Made by a program: the position numbers and the translations under genes. From Lampris incognitus (taxonomy: Eukaryota; Chordata; Actinopteri; Lampriformes; Lampridae), in contig NC_079223.1 of the NCBI RefSeq assembly GCF_029633865.1, forward strand, positions 37,383,706 to 37,447,705: a stretch of DNA of 64,000 bases. Direction: 5' to 3'. This document shows positions 23,640 to 38,646 of the stretch, piece by piece. The notes beneath the pieces are model-generated. The model was not told the origin of the DNA. It saw nothing but the letters and a program-made list of their open reading frames with translations, and did no database searches. Each line of letters starts with the position of its first letter. The first letter of the stretch is position 1.

Positions 23640-23996
23640 AATAGAATATACTTTGTTATTTGTACATACATACAATGAAATTTACTCGCTGCATTTAACC
23701 CATCCTAGCTGTGTGGCTTGGAGCAGTGGGCAGCCGCTATGCAGCACCTGGGGACCAACTCCAGTTCTTCTTTCCATTGCCTTGCTCAGGGGCACAGACC
23801 AGAGTATTAATCCTAACATGCATGTCTTTTTGATGGTGAGAGGAAACCGCAACACCCGGAGGAAACCCACGCAGACATGGGGAGAACACACAAACTCCAC
23901 ACAGAAAGGACCTGGGACAGCCTTGGGTTTGAACCCAGGACCTTCTTGCTGTGAGGCAACAGTGCTAACCACTGGGCCACCGTGCCGCCCAGAATG
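23640..23996 (-). mobile_element. tRNA-headed SINE with a different LINE-like tail
   Basis: On the minus strand the head (23930-23996) has GGCACGGTGGCCCAGTGG and a GGGTTCAAACCC B box, nearly the same as family A. The tail differs: at 23640-23700 the plus strand reads TAGAATATACTTTGTTATTT and ACAATGAAATTTACT. That is like the 3' ends of the Rex1-like LINEs at 3420 and 42888, not the TCCA-repeat tail of family A. Confidence 0.7.
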
Positions 23997-25330
23997 GAAG
24001 ACGCGATGAGTCAGACAGCCTCTCTCCACTGTGGAGGTTTTGAGACATGGACTTCACCAGCTCGAGCTTAAAGAAGCACCATTCTACTGTGGTAGTTGAG
24101 ACAGGGGTCGGGGCGTAGCTTTGAAGGAGATAGTAGATGGATGGAAAAACAGTTTTTTCTGGAGTTAGCATGACCCGGGTGTCACTTTTGGGGCGAAGGT
24201 AAGTTATGAGTATAGGGAGTCGTTTAATTTAAATATTGTCCAGTGGAGGTCAATACCAAGGAGGAAACATGTTTACTTGCCATCATGTGTCGGACAGCCA
24301 CTGTAAAACCTAATTGCTCAACTCGTTGAATGCATTGAGTTCATGCCTCTTATTAAATAAACTCAACAATCCTTTAAGTTTAACTCAGATTTTTTTTCAG
24401 GTGGAGAAACTTAATTAAAAGGGACTTGAATTAAAAAGGGACTGCTTGGTCTTGACACGCCACATATCCCACACGTGACGGTGATAACTTCTATAATTCC
24501 CTTTGACCATTTCAATCAAGTAAGACACAAAAAGATTAAAAGTCTAGTGAGAGTCAAACCCCGGGTCGCCTATGTGAAAACTAGAGCTAGGATCCCTTAA
24601 TACATCTGCATTTAGCAGACGCTTTTATCCAAAGCAGGTGGATTTGTGTGTTATCAACTGGTGACATATACAACTGCATAGCACGTTACATTTACTCATT
24701 TGCAGTCTGTCAGATAGTAATCACAGCCAGGGATGCATCTCAAGTGCAATTAGAGGAGATTCTCCTAAGTACTAATGTCTGCAGACCATGTTAAGTGAGA
24801 AATGTGGGTCCACTTCTTCAGTTGAAAATCAACAAATAAAATAAAATAGAAAACACACCTTTTCCCCGTTTTAGCTATTAAAATTTGGTTCCTGTGTAAA
24901 TCCTTTTCATCATCATCATCATCATCATCAGCTGCTTCTCCGGGGTCGGGTCGCGGTGGCAGCAAGCTAAGTAGGGCACTCCTGAAATTAAATGTCTCAT
25001 CTTGTATATAGATAGCATCTAATTTGGAGGTGCAGTTCTTTCCAATGACAACTAAAACCAACAGTGAAAATGTTGACATCAAATGATAATAATAATAATA
25101 TGGAGCCAACTGAGAGAGCATTAAACTAAGTATTAATGTACTTCATTTTAACAATGCCCCTCTCAAATCATCCAAATGATGACTTCATTGCTGTAAATCC
25201 GGAGTGTTAAAGAAAGCCTTACGGTGTTGGCCACATCCCATTACTGATACACCTATTTCTCACAAAAAGCAGCGCTCCCAATGCTGCAGCCCGGGCTGGA
25301 CGATGTCACCATGGTTCATCCTGGATACCA
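23997..25330. other. Upstream flank of lhb
   Basis: It holds a short L2-type tail fragment at about 24605-24640 (GCAGACGCTTTTATCCAAAG) and a CAT trinucleotide run at about 24905-24930. No other gene or repeat was recognised. The lhb core promoter lies at the right edge. Confidence 0.5.
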
Positions 25331-25340
25331 GCTCCCTCTG

Positions 25341-25348
25341 TATAAATA
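25341..25348 (+). promoter_or_regulatory. lhb TATA box
   Basis: TATAAATA about 30 bp before a likely transcription start near 25372. The 5' untranslated exon runs to 25419 (CAG, then donor GTAGGT). Intron 1 ends at CAG 25798-25800, just before the first coding exon. Pituitary elements such as SF-1, Egr-1 or Pitx sites were not confidently seen in the 150 bp upstream. Confidence 0.75.
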
Positions 25349-25801
25349 GGCTGCCACCAGCACAGCCCAACTCATCTGACTGGTTACAGAGCACCAAGTC
25401 CTCGTCCACGGCCCAGCAGGTAGGTCCAGCTGATAAACTGTGGTTTTTCTCCAGATTTACAAAGGTAAATGGTGGATAGTGCGTGACGATATGCTTCCAG
25501 TCGTTCTTTAAGTGAGATATTGGTTGATATAATTTGCACTAGTTGCCGCCCCCTTTATCAGTGTTTTTATGAGCGTCATTCATGTAAAGCAGATTGTTTT
25601 GACCAAGTATGTAGCACGATTGAAAGCATTTAAGCATCGTGAGTTGAGGCGAGCTAAAATGACAATGAAGAATGTAAATGGACGGGGTGATGATTCGAGT
25701 AACTTCCTCCGTATTGTATCTAATGAACATACTGGCTGACTGACTAGTGAGCCAGCTGGCTTGCTAGCTAAATAACCAAACATAGAAGTGTGTCTACCAG
25801 G

Positions 25802-29278
<3,477 letters not shown>

Positions 29279-29593
29279 TAGTCGTGTTAGTTAGCTGCCT
29301 TTCCTCTGAGAGCTGCAGCAGAAAATGCATTCAAGCTGTGAAAACTGAGCCACAAAAAAATTTTAAAATGTGATGCAGAGATGTCTAAACATCTTTTTGT
29401 GTGCAAGATGTTTATACAATTGCCTACATTATGATCCTGAAATGTAAAACACAATTTTCCCAGTAAACAAAACCTGGCTTTAAGAATATGCAGACTGTTT
29501 ACGCTCTTATGTCAGTTTACAAATCACAATAGACTGTCTGCTGTAATGTACATTGATTAAAGTTAATTACATTTTTTGTGAAGCAAAATTCAC

Positions 29594-29599
29594 AATAAA
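29594..29599 (+). terminator. lhb polyadenylation signal
   Basis: AATAAA about 315 bp after the lhb stop codon, in an AT-rich 3' untranslated region. Confidence 0.75.
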
Positions 29600-29639
29600 G
29601 GAGAAATAACAGCATCTGATGTCAAAGTTATGTTATGAG

Positions 29640-30210
29640 TGAAGAAATAATGGATTACATTTATAAAGCGCTTTATCTAGACACCCAAAGCACTTCACAT
29701 TGAAGGAGGTAACTCACTTCAAACACCACCAATGTGTAACACCCACCTGGGTGATGCACGGCAGCCATTTTGTACCAGAACGCTCACCACACACCAGCTT
29801 GAGGTGTAGAGGGAGGAATCACTGAGCCAATTACATGGGGGGATGATTAGATGGCCAGATGGAGAGAGCCAGGTTGGGAATTTTGCCAGGACACCAGGAA
29901 ACCCCTAATCTTTGCGATAAGTAAGTGCCATGGATCTTTAATGACCACAGTGAGTCAAGACCTCAGTTTAATGTCTCCTCCAAAGGACAGCATCGCTTAC
30001 AGCACAGCACAGCACAGCATCCCCGTCACTGCACTGGGATTTGTTGTTGTTGTTTTATTAGGACCAGAGGGAAGACCGCCCCCCACTGGCCTACCAACAA
30101 CACTTCCAGCAGCAACTCAATTTTCCTGGCAGGTCTCCCATCCTAGTACTATCCAAGGCTACACCTGCTTAGCTACTGGCATGCAGCAGAGCCAGGGTAC
30201 ATATTAATAT
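29640..30210. mobile_element. Unclassified teleost dispersed repeat
   Basis: Begins TTATAAAGCGCTTTATCTAG and runs through ACCACCAATGTGTAAC, ACGCTCACCACACACCAGC and TTTAATGACCACAGTGAGTC. I recognise this as a repeat very common in fish genomes, probably a LINE 3' region read antisense, but cannot name the family. It starts about 40 bp past the lhb polyadenylation signal. Confidence 0.5.
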
Positions 30211-30639
30211 GCCTGCCGACAAAGTGCAACAAGAGCACAAATTTTACTCTGCTGAAGTGTGAATCGAATTTTCAGTAAAATGTCTCACCACATGCAGAAG
30301 CAATGTTCCTGTACCGATACTGTAAAGCAACAACTCTGAAGATTGGCGTCTTTGTTCAACTTCCTCACATGCACCTATGAGGATTCAAGTAATTGCATTT
30401 GTGTTTAACCTCATTTTGACATCCATGTGTAACGAAAGAATCGCAAGTGTTGCTGTGTCAGCTTTCCCCACCACCAACACAAACAACTGGATCTGGGTTT
30501 TAGCCCCTAATGTAGTATCTTTTGGTAAATGTCTGCTACAAATTCGGTCTCGGCTATCTGCTCAATAGACACATGCATCTATTAAAATCCCAGTGAGGAT
30601 GTTCTCTAACGTTATTATGTCCACAATTATGAGGATGAG

Positions 30640-30915
30640 TATCCCCGACCTCATAATTGTGGACGTAACTTGATACGTACAACTTGAAACTTTTCACCCG
30701 TTTGCTGGTAGGTGCAGGTGAAGGTTTGTCGACAATTCTGTGCATGTCGCCGACATTTATCCATGGTAAATCTTGCAGGCATCGCGAAAAATATGTCATT
30801 GTCAATACAGAACACGCCTACATACAGGAAACTGGTACGTTGTGCACAGGGGCGATTCTCCTCGCTCTCGATGTATTTTTCCCCCAACCGGAAACCGGAA
30901 ATACGACATGGATTA
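30640..30915 (-). repeat. Dispersed unknown repeat, copy 1
   Basis: Shares blocks with 49365-49565 in inverted orientation: TTTGCTGGTAGGTGCAGGTG, TTTATCCATGGTAAATCTTG, CAGGCATCGCGAAAAATAT and AATTGTGGACGTAACTTGAT. Read on the minus strand it has an open frame including MPARFTMDKCRRHAQNCRQT then FTCTYQQTGEKFQVV. I do not recognise the peptide. Confidence 0.55.
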
Positions 30916-30945
30916 AGATTTGACTAGACGATCGTATGTCTATCG

Positions 30946-31549
30946 CAGTGGTTCTCAACCTTTTTGGGGTGCTGGACCCCCTGCGTATTTTTGATCTACC
31001 CTGAGGACCCCTCCACCTGATCTTGGGGGAGGGGGTTGCAATTTGTAGAAACAGTAGAAACTGTATTTTAAATTGCATTATAGCATTTATTCACTCTGTG
31101 GGGCAAAAATAAGAGCTTTCAGTTGTAACTTAGATATAGTTAACAAAACAGAATTCTTATGCAGTAACTTTCAGATATATGTAACAAAACAGAATATGTA
31201 TTCAGTAACTTTCAGATATATGTAACAAAACAGAATATGTATTCAGTAACTTTCAGATATATGTAACAACAGAATTTTTATGCAGTAACTTTTAACAATG
31301 CAAACGGGAGCGAGATCTCTTATTAAAATACAATAAATTACACTTGTGAAACAGATGTAATTAGAGAAAAAAGTCCTGTTACCCTTTATAGTTTAGGGAG
31401 ATAGAGGTCTCAGTCACATTTGAGTAAAATAATCCTATTTCTATAAATGTCATAGGATCTTTTTTTTAAAGATATTTTATTTTCACGGACCCCTTGCAAT
31501 TACACCACGGACCACTAGGGGTCCGCGGACCCCCGGTTGAGAAACACTG
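30946..31549. mobile_element. hAT MITE with perfect 8-bp target-site duplication
   Basis: Termini CAGTGGTTCTCAACC and GGTTGAGAAACACTG are inverted repeats. GTCTATCG flanks both ends (30938-30945 and 31550-31557), a perfect 8-bp duplication as for hAT transposons. About 604 bp long with no coding capacity. Inside, 31130-31295 holds about three and a half tandem units of 41-42 bp starting CAGTAACTTTCAGATATATG. Confidence 0.9.
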
Positions 31550-31557
31550 GTCTATCG

Positions 31558-32021
31558 GTCACCAGTTGATACGGCAAATTCAAATCCACCAGATTCATTC
31601 GCTTCACAAGAACAGGTAAATAAAACTTGTTTTATTTAATAAGTTACACAAATGATCACTTGAAATCACACTACAATACACTTCATTTAAATTACCCATT
31701 TCAAAGCAGTGCTGAGTCTCTCTTGTCTAGTAGGTCGAAAAGAGTTAGCTAGCACTATGTTTATTGGCCTGGAACGTCTTATCATTATAAATATTCAAAT
31801 TTCATTTAATAAAATAAGGAGGCACTAAGGATTATTCATCTAAAACTAGTGAGCTAGGTAACTAGCTAACAGCCAGCAGGCGTGCAAACCAGCTACAGCA
31901 CAGTTGCCAGCTAGTTTACAAACCGACGTATTTCACTAATATATTTGGCATAGTCGTATGGAAAAAAAATATTCTTACGAAAGGTGTACTCATTAAAAGC
32001 ATACAGTCAATAGCCTGCTGA
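31558..32021. other. Intergenic DNA, nothing recognised
   Basis: AT-rich, with no gene or repeat recognised. It ends at the gypsy fragment. Confidence 0.5.
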
Positions 32022-33215
32022 TGGGATGTGGATTATTATGGAAAGTTTCTTCCTGACCTCTCAAAGGTCTTGGCCCCACTGTACAAGCTGCTTCACAGTG
32101 ACACGAAGTGGCAGTGGAAGGAAAAGCAGGATGAAGCTTTCAAAGAAGTGAAAGAACTTCTCCACTCAGCAAAGCTGCTCGTTCACTATGAGCCTGACAA
32201 GGAGTTCTCCCTTTCATGCGACGCCTCGCCCTATGGAGTCAGGGCAGTTCTCTCACATGTGATGGAGGACCGTTCAGGGAAGCCTATTGGCTTTGCTTCA
32301 CGTACCCTGACAGCAGCTGAGAGGGGATATTCACAGCTAGACAAAGATTGTCTGGCCATTGTCCATGCTGTCAAGCATTTCCATCAGTACCTCTATGGCT
32401 GGGCCTTCATGATTTGTACTGACCATATACCACTGATGAGCCTGTTCAGTGAGACCAAATGCATCCCACCGCTAGCCTCAGCCAGGATACAGCACTGGGC
32501 TCTCACACTGTCAGCCTACCAGTACACTATACTGTACAGAACAGGGAATGATAATGCAAATGCTGATGCGCTGAGTCAGCTGCCTTTATCTGAGATACCT
32601 GCTGCTACACATGTGCCTCCAGAGACTGTGTTTCATTGGAGAGGCTGTCAGAAACACATGCAAAAGCATCCGAGGTCGAACAGGGGACGGAAAGGGACCC
32701 TGTCCTGTCCCAAGCAAAGACTTTTCTTTTAAAGTAAAGACTTTTCTTTTACAAGGCTGGCCCATTGTTGAGGTAGGAGAGGTGCTTAGACCTTATGGTA
32801 AACGCAGGACAGAACTGAGCCTGCAGGATCGCTGCATTTTCTGGGGTGCGAGGATCATCATACCTCCTCCTGGCCATTCACAGATTGTGGAGGAAATACA
32901 TGAGACTCATCCAGGTGTGTCGCGAATGAAAAGCCTTACAAGATCATATGTGTGGTGGCCAAAAATGGACCAAGACCTGGAGAACAAGGTAAAATCATGT
33001 ACATAGTGTCAGACACATCAGAACATGCCACTACCAGCGCCCTTGCACCCGTGGGAGTGGCGTGGCCAGACCACCCTTGGTCTAGGCTACATTTGGACTT
33101 TGCCGGCCCATTTATGGGGCAGATGTTTCTCATAAAGAATGTACTTGACTCACTGGATTATTTTGCTCCTTATTTGTTGAGCACTTTCCCTTCCGTTGAG
33201 TATTTCTTTTAGCAA
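32022..33215 (+). mobile_element. Ty3/gypsy LTR-retrotransposon fossil, pol fragment
   Basis: Fragment of an old Ty3/gypsy element. Parts seen are the end of reverse transcriptase (YYGKFLPDLSKVLAPLYKLL), RNase H (FSLSCDASPYGV, LDKDCLAIVHAVKHFHQYLY) and the zinc-binding and early core region of integrase (SYVWWPKMDQDLE). It is broken, with a few breaks. No terminal repeats, gag or protease are seen. Diverged enough to be old. Confidence 0.85.
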
Positions 33216-33444
33216 AGTTTTATATACATATATATATATCCCAGGCCCCACTTAAGTATTAAATAACCAAGTGTTGTGTGTCTGACTGGTCCAGGCGAGT
33301 GGGCTGCTGGCCCACTGCGGTTGGGTATTAAATCTGTCAGCCTCTCTCTCCCAGCCAATTACTTTTGGTCCGGTCCACTCCAATGTTTCCTGGGCCCAGC
33401 CCCTTTCCCGTTTTTGTTAAGTGGAATAAATGGAATGGAGCAAG
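33216..33444. other. Spacer between gypsy fragment and hAT element
   Basis: Short (AT)n near 33225, otherwise nothing recognised. Confidence 0.5.
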
Positions 33445-34649
33445 ATGGACAAACAAAAAGAGAAAAAACGTAAAGGTGGTGCTGAAAACCGGAGAGAGAA
33501 GAGGTTGAAGGCCCTTGAGGCTGATGCAGCCAAATATTTTAAAATAACATTTTTAAAATGTTAATTTCAAAAAAATAACATTCATTTGGCACCGTTTCCC
33601 ATCAATCACCTCAGCCTAGTGAGCCTGAAGACACTGGCAAGAGAGCAGAGAGAGCAGCCCATTAACCCCAATGATACCAGTTCAACGTAGTCAAGGCTTT
33701 GCATCTAAAGCGGTAAGACACAAGACAATATGGATAAGATAAGCAATGTTTTGGTTTGGTTAGCTGGCTATTAAGCTATATTGGGTGCCTTTTGTTGAAA
33801 CAAGTGCTCGTCAATGTCACTTTTCATGAACCGACCAATCACAGCCTGGATGGGGCGGGATGTTAAAAAAAGGTTGATGTGCTACATTGAATTTTCAAAA
33901 TATTGAACTCATAGGCGCTTTTACAGCTGACATCATTAAAAAGAGCGCATGCATTTAGGCAATGGAAGTGGCGTGGCAAAGAAGAAAACCATGCCTGGAG
34001 AGATGGCACAAGATGAGAGTTTTACTGGGGCAGAGAGTGCATACAGGATTGGTGTCCATAATCAAATTCTGGATACAGTTATAGATAGCATCCATCGGCG
34101 ATTTCTGAGTAATGGCACTTTATATGCCGACATGGCTCTTCTGGACCCTAAAAACTTTAGTCAGCTAACATCCAGTGCCAGTGGCCTTCCACAGACAGCC
34201 CTTCAAGAACTAAGCAAATGTTTGATCAAGTTCGATAGCAGAGCAGTCGTGGCCAATTTACAGAGTGAGCTCATGAGTCTGGCAGAACGGTGGACAAGGT
34301 TAAAACAATTGGGATTTGAAGAATACACAACCAGGTCTATGGAGGATCATGGGGCTGAAGGAAATGAAGACGAGGTGGAGATGGTGAACAAGAGCTGCTC
34401 ATCTTGCAATGACTGTCCAGTGTGTTGCTACCATATTCTTAGTCAGTACAACCTATTAACCGACACATACCATATCCTGGGCCTGCTTACAAGTTCCTAC
34501 TTCCCCTGTCAGTAACCCAGATAGCTTGCGAGTGGAGCTTCTTTACTCTGAAATTCATCAAGAGGACTCAGGAGCTCAGGTTCAGGAGCACTCAATCTCA
34601 ACAACACCTGGAGGCTTTTATGCTCATGGCTAAGAGCGAGATGTTTTAA
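33445..34649 (+). mobile_element. hAT transposase remnant (ZMYM1-like)
   Basis: Starts with a lysine/arginine-rich N-terminus (MDKQKEKKRKGGAENRREKR) typical of fish hAT proteins annotated as zinc-finger MYM-type 1-like. It resumes at 33949-34515 with a middle region (DTVIDSIHRRFLSNGTLYAD, LLDPKNFSQL). It ends in the hAT dimerisation domain in another frame near 34520-34649 (LEAFMLMAKSEMF). The zinc fingers and most of the catalytic core are missing, and at least one frame change is present. Not functional. Confidence 0.7.
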
Positions 34650-35109
34650 TGGCCCTGGACAGTGACCTAGTTATAGATGGAGTTGCTGAGAGAGGTGAGC
34701 TGCTACAGAAATTGCTAATTTAAAGATGTAGGAAATATGTTTATTTTTATTTTATTCTATTACTTGCCTACTCACCAGTCTTTTCACCAACACATTTCTT
34801 CCTGTATTATTTCTTTTATTGGACAAGATGGTTCCAGAGATTCTTGCCATCTTGCTGCCAGTGCCATTGTGCCAAAATGTGCTCCTTCTAGCCAGCCTCC
34901 TCCTAAGAGTAAGACATTCCCCTTGTTCTATTTTACATCTGTTTTACTCAAGGTATTGTTATAAATATTGTTCAGTAATCTTGTTTACATTAGGTGTGGC
35001 GTGGTTTGTGTGGGTGGTGGTGTATCGCTGGGAGGCGGGGAGGGGGTGGTCTGAGTCAAAAAATCCGGGGCGTTTTTCATTCCCAGTTGGCCCCTGGTGA
35101 TAGGTACAG
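34650..35109. other. Intergenic DNA, nothing recognised
   Basis: No gene or repeat family recognised. The open frames are short. Confidence 0.45.
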
Positions 35110-35870
35110 TTCCTGTAAAAAAATATTCAACTCCCTTGAAACTTGTAACATTTTTTCCCTGTTCAACAAACTTCAAGTCATTCAAAAAAAATTCTCCCTT
35201 CACTGATAAAGCAAAAAGTATTGTTTATTCAGGAACTCCTTTTTTTTTGTCTTTTTAACCAAAAACGAATGAGAAATTTCTCATGTACAAAACTATTCAT
35301 CTCTTCTGAGTGAATAAATTTGAAATGGGCCTTTGGCAGCAATTAAAAGCTGTGAGTCTTCTCGGGTATTTCTGTACGACTTTTGCACCACGATAGATTT
35401 TGGGCTGCCCATTCACGTGTACAAATTTGTTCCAGCTCTACAAAATTTGACAGTTAATATTGGAGGACAGCAATTTCCAGCAGGCTTAGTCAGTACTGGA
35501 TCAAAGCCTGGGTTTTGGCCTGTCATGCAAGAGATTAACCTTCTCTTTTTTCACCATTCCATAATAGTTTTTGCTATTTGATTTATCCCGTTGGAACATG
35601 AAACCTTGCTCTGAACACAAATCTCTTGCGGTCTGGAACAGGATTTCAGGGATTTGCCTGTAGCCACATCCTTCCACTTAAACTTGATGGAAAAAAAAAT
35701 CTTTCCAGTCCCTCCTGTTGAACAGCAGCCCCATGCTGCCACCATCATGCCTAAAACAGCTGGCAGCATATTACCACTGACTTTTCGCAGGCATGACTTA
35801 ATATTGGGCTTTCTCAGAAGTGGTCTACTACTAGACAATTTCCCAAAGAAGCTAATTGTGTAAAGTGCTG
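35110..35870 (-). mobile_element. Decayed Tc1/mariner-like element
   Basis: Minus-strand sequence around 35650-35780 resembles the conserved Tc1-type core (VLGMMVAAWGCCSTGGTGKI in place of the usual GGSVMVWGCF block). The plus strand shows the antisense text typical of such copies (CAGCAGCCCCATGCTGCC). The frames are degraded and the ends are not resolved. Confidence 0.5.
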
Positions 35871-36357
35871 AGGAAATTATTGATCTTTAATCAGTTTTTC
35901 CAATTTCAGCCAATGAGCTGTGAAACTGGCCCTGTTTACACCTGGCATTAACATGCGTCTTCAGTGATCCGATCAAAAGTGGACAGCTCTAAGTACATCA
36001 GTTCACACCTGGCATTGGAATGTGTCTCTCCTAGGGCTGTCCTGAATACCTATTTCTGGGCTTTGAATATTCAACGGCAAGTATTCGAAGTAATTTGAAG
36101 CTTTGGTATGACGGGGGGGGGGGGTACCGACCGTGCAGTAATCAAATTAAATAAATTACAGCCTTAGACTATAAAAACAAAATTTATCACATTTTTTCTG
36201 TTATTACTAATTATGTCTATCACATGCTATCATTATGCTGTTATTGTAATTAATGATTATACTATTGAGAGACAAAGGCGAAATTAGACATCACGGTATT
36301 TCCTTTTTATTGAATATAGTGCAATGCGTCCTCAATGCCTAAAGCTGTCCACTTCTT
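35871..36357. other. Intergenic DNA with a possible repeat
   Basis: CCCTGTTTACACCTGGCATT at about 35931 and TCACACCTGGCATTGGAATG at about 36002 recall the start of a common fish DNA-transposon relic, but no matching other end was found. A run of G (about 36113-36124) is present. Confidence 0.35.
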
Positions 36358-37283
36358 TTTTTGGGGAGGGGGGATTTTTTTCTCCCCCTTTTTCTCCCCA
36401 ATTATATCAGGCCAATTAACCCACTCTTCTGAGCTGTCGTGGTCGCTGCTCCACCCCCTCTGCCGATCGGGGGAGGGCCACAGACTACCACATGCCTCCT
36501 CCGATACACGTGGAGTCGCCAGCTGCTTCTTTACACCTGACGGTGAGGAGTTTCGCCAGGGGGACAAAATGCGTGGGAGGATCACGCTATTCCCCTCAGT
36601 TCCCTCTCCCCCCGAACAGGTGCCCCGACCGACCAGAGGAGGTGCTAGTGCAGCGACCAGGACACATACCCACATCTGGCTTCCCACCCGCAGACATGGC
36701 CAATTGACCTTTCGCAAAGTCCCGCCCACCTTAGTTACTGTTGCTATGCCCGTCAAGCATTTCAGAACTATCTAGGAAGTAGCCGGAAAACACCAAAACA
36801 TGAAGGAAGAAATCAGCGCATTGTGTGGGTAAAAGTAACAGTAATAATACGTTAGCTGTATTAGCTATCAATAATAGCTAGTAGCAAGCTTAGCTTGGAG
36901 CAGACAGGTATTTTTGTTGATTTTGGATGGATTAAGCTGGCCATGGGGTCTGCTATACGGCGAAATCTATTGCCGACATTGCGCTTCTTGCGTTCTGGGT
37001 TTTGGGAAGGGAAAGAAAATTACACCCCCTCCAAACTTTTCAGATATCTAGTATCTGATTTGCAGATCCCATAGGCACACCGTTTCAGCATTTTGTTGTG
37101 TGTTTGAAAGCGGACCGTTGCTAAGGTAGGATTGGACAAGCACCATTCTGGGGCGGTACTTTGCGAAAGGTCAATTGTGTCTGTAGGCACACTCAACCAA
37201 GTTGGAGGTAACATGGGGATTCGATTCGGTGATCCACATGTTGGTAGGCAATGGAGTAGACTGCCATGACACCCAGACGCCTG
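36358..37283 (-). mobile_element. SINE family B, split by a later insertion
   Basis: Minus-strand SINE B whose two parts (36358-36706 and 37172-37283) are separated by a 465-bp insert. The outer flanks carry AAGCTGTCCACTTCTT at 36342-36357 and 37284-37299, a perfect 16-bp target-site duplication. The head has the tRNA-like region near 37220-37283. Confidence 0.85.
36707..37171. mobile_element. 465-bp DNA-transposon-like insert in SINE B
   Basis: Ends are inverted repeats: ACCTTTCGCAAAGTCCCGCC on the left and its near reverse complement GGGCGGTACTTTGCGAAAGG on the right. CAATTG flanks both sides (36701-36706 and 37172-37177) and occurs once in uninterrupted SINE copies, so it is the duplicated target. 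No coding frame. The superfamily is not assigned. Confidence 0.8.
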
Positions 37284-37299
37284 AAGCTGTCCACTTCTT

Positions 37300-37750
37300 A
37301 CCAGATTACCCAAGACACATGTTAATGTCTTGAATTGTTCAAAGCACATAAATATTTTGTAGGCTATTTAATGTATTTTGTGTAGGTGGAAAGGCCCTTG
37401 CAAAGTCAGGGATAAATGCCTAAGTTTGTGCCAACCAGAATAATCTCAAAGAAAGAGGGCACCAGGTAAGGGTGGGAATTGTCAGTCACCTCACGATTTG
37501 ATTCGATTAAGATTCAGAGGGTCATGATTCGATTGTTAAAGGACTCTCGATGCATCCTGATACATGTCACTTTCAGATTTCTATACATGGTTTATTTTTC
37601 CCCATAAATAACAAACAACCCGGTGAATTTTATTTATACATACCCTTTTATTTATACATTTTATGTAACAAATAAATCACAACATAAACAGCTGCCCCTT
37701 TTCAAATAAATAAGATATTCATTTTCGAAGTCCTCCTGATAAGACATAGT
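37300..37750. other. Intergenic DNA, nothing recognised
   Basis: AT-rich; no gene or repeat recognised. Confidence 0.45.
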
Positions 37751-37754
37751 GCTC

Positions 37755-38135
37755 CAGTACTACTACTGCTTTTGGCTGCTCTCGTTAGGGGTCGCCACAG
37801 CGGATAATCTGTTTCCATTTCTTCCTGTCGTCTCCATCTTCCTCTGTCACACCAGCCACCTCATGTCCTCCCTCACCACATCCATAAGCCTCTTTGGCTT
37901 TCCCCTTTCCCTCTTGCCTGGCAGCTCCATATTCAGCATCCTTCTCCCAGTATACCCAGCATCTCTCCTCCTGAGCTGTCCCTCTAATATACTCGTTCCA
38001 AATCCTGTCCTTTTTCGTCACTCCCAATGAAAATCTTAGCATCTTCAACTCTGCCACCTCCAGCTCTGCCCCCTGTCTTTTCGGCAGTGCCACTGTCTCC
38101 AAACCATATAACATAGCTGGTCTCACAACCAATTA
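37755..38135 (-). mobile_element. RTE-clade LINE, 3' end
   Basis: Minus-strand frame 37785-38132 reads MVVRPAMLYGLETVALPKRQ, KMLRFSLGVTKKDRIWNEYI and a KKWKQIIRCGDP end. The tail is the AGTAGTAGT-type repeat at about 37755. It is the same family as 16563-17570, more strongly truncated, with an internal deletion around the middle of this domain. Confidence 0.85.
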
Positions 38136-38375
38136 AAGAAATAAGACATAGTGCTCAAAAATAGTAAATAAAAATAAAACTGTTTTGTAGTGCCACACAT
38201 TTTGTCATACATCAAAATAAAACGCATTTACATTTAAAAAATAATTCTGTTGCAGCTATATTATGTATTGCACATTACTTATACTTTCAGGAGAATATAT
38301 GATAACAGCCCCCCACCCCCACCCCCCTTTCACGCTCTCTCAGACTCACACACTCACACTACCCCTACTGTGTCT

Positions 38376-38646
38376 CAGTGTTACGGGGCACCCTTAGTGG
38401 TTTTTGATCTATGAGGAATACATAGGTCCTATGGGGTTCGATTCATAAATAATGTGTGTTTAACCCAGTGGCTATCAACATTACACTACATTAGAAGGAC
38501 ACTCGGGAGATACCTACAATAATGATTTACTCATTATGGAAAAGAAACCAACATTTCTAGATACTTTTGTTTATGAATCGAACCCCCTATATAGGGCCTA
38601 TATATTCTCCATAGATTAAAAACCCTAAGGATGTACGGTAACACTC
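38376..38646. repeat. Fold-back MITE-like element
   Basis: Arms of about 75 bp are inverted: left CAGTGTTACGGGGCACCC through GGTTCGATTCATAAAT, right TTATGAATCGAACCCCCT through GGTAACACTCAG. Loop about 120 bp, no coding frame. Flanking duplications were not resolved. Confidence 0.7.

Noticed and set aside
31130-31295. Short tandem units as a possible CRISPR array
   Set aside because: Units are contiguous without unique spacers and lie inside a hAT MITE in a vertebrate genome.
32611-33212. Separate genes within the gypsy fragment
   Set aside because: The frames are all parts of one broken pol region of an LTR-retrotransposon fossil.
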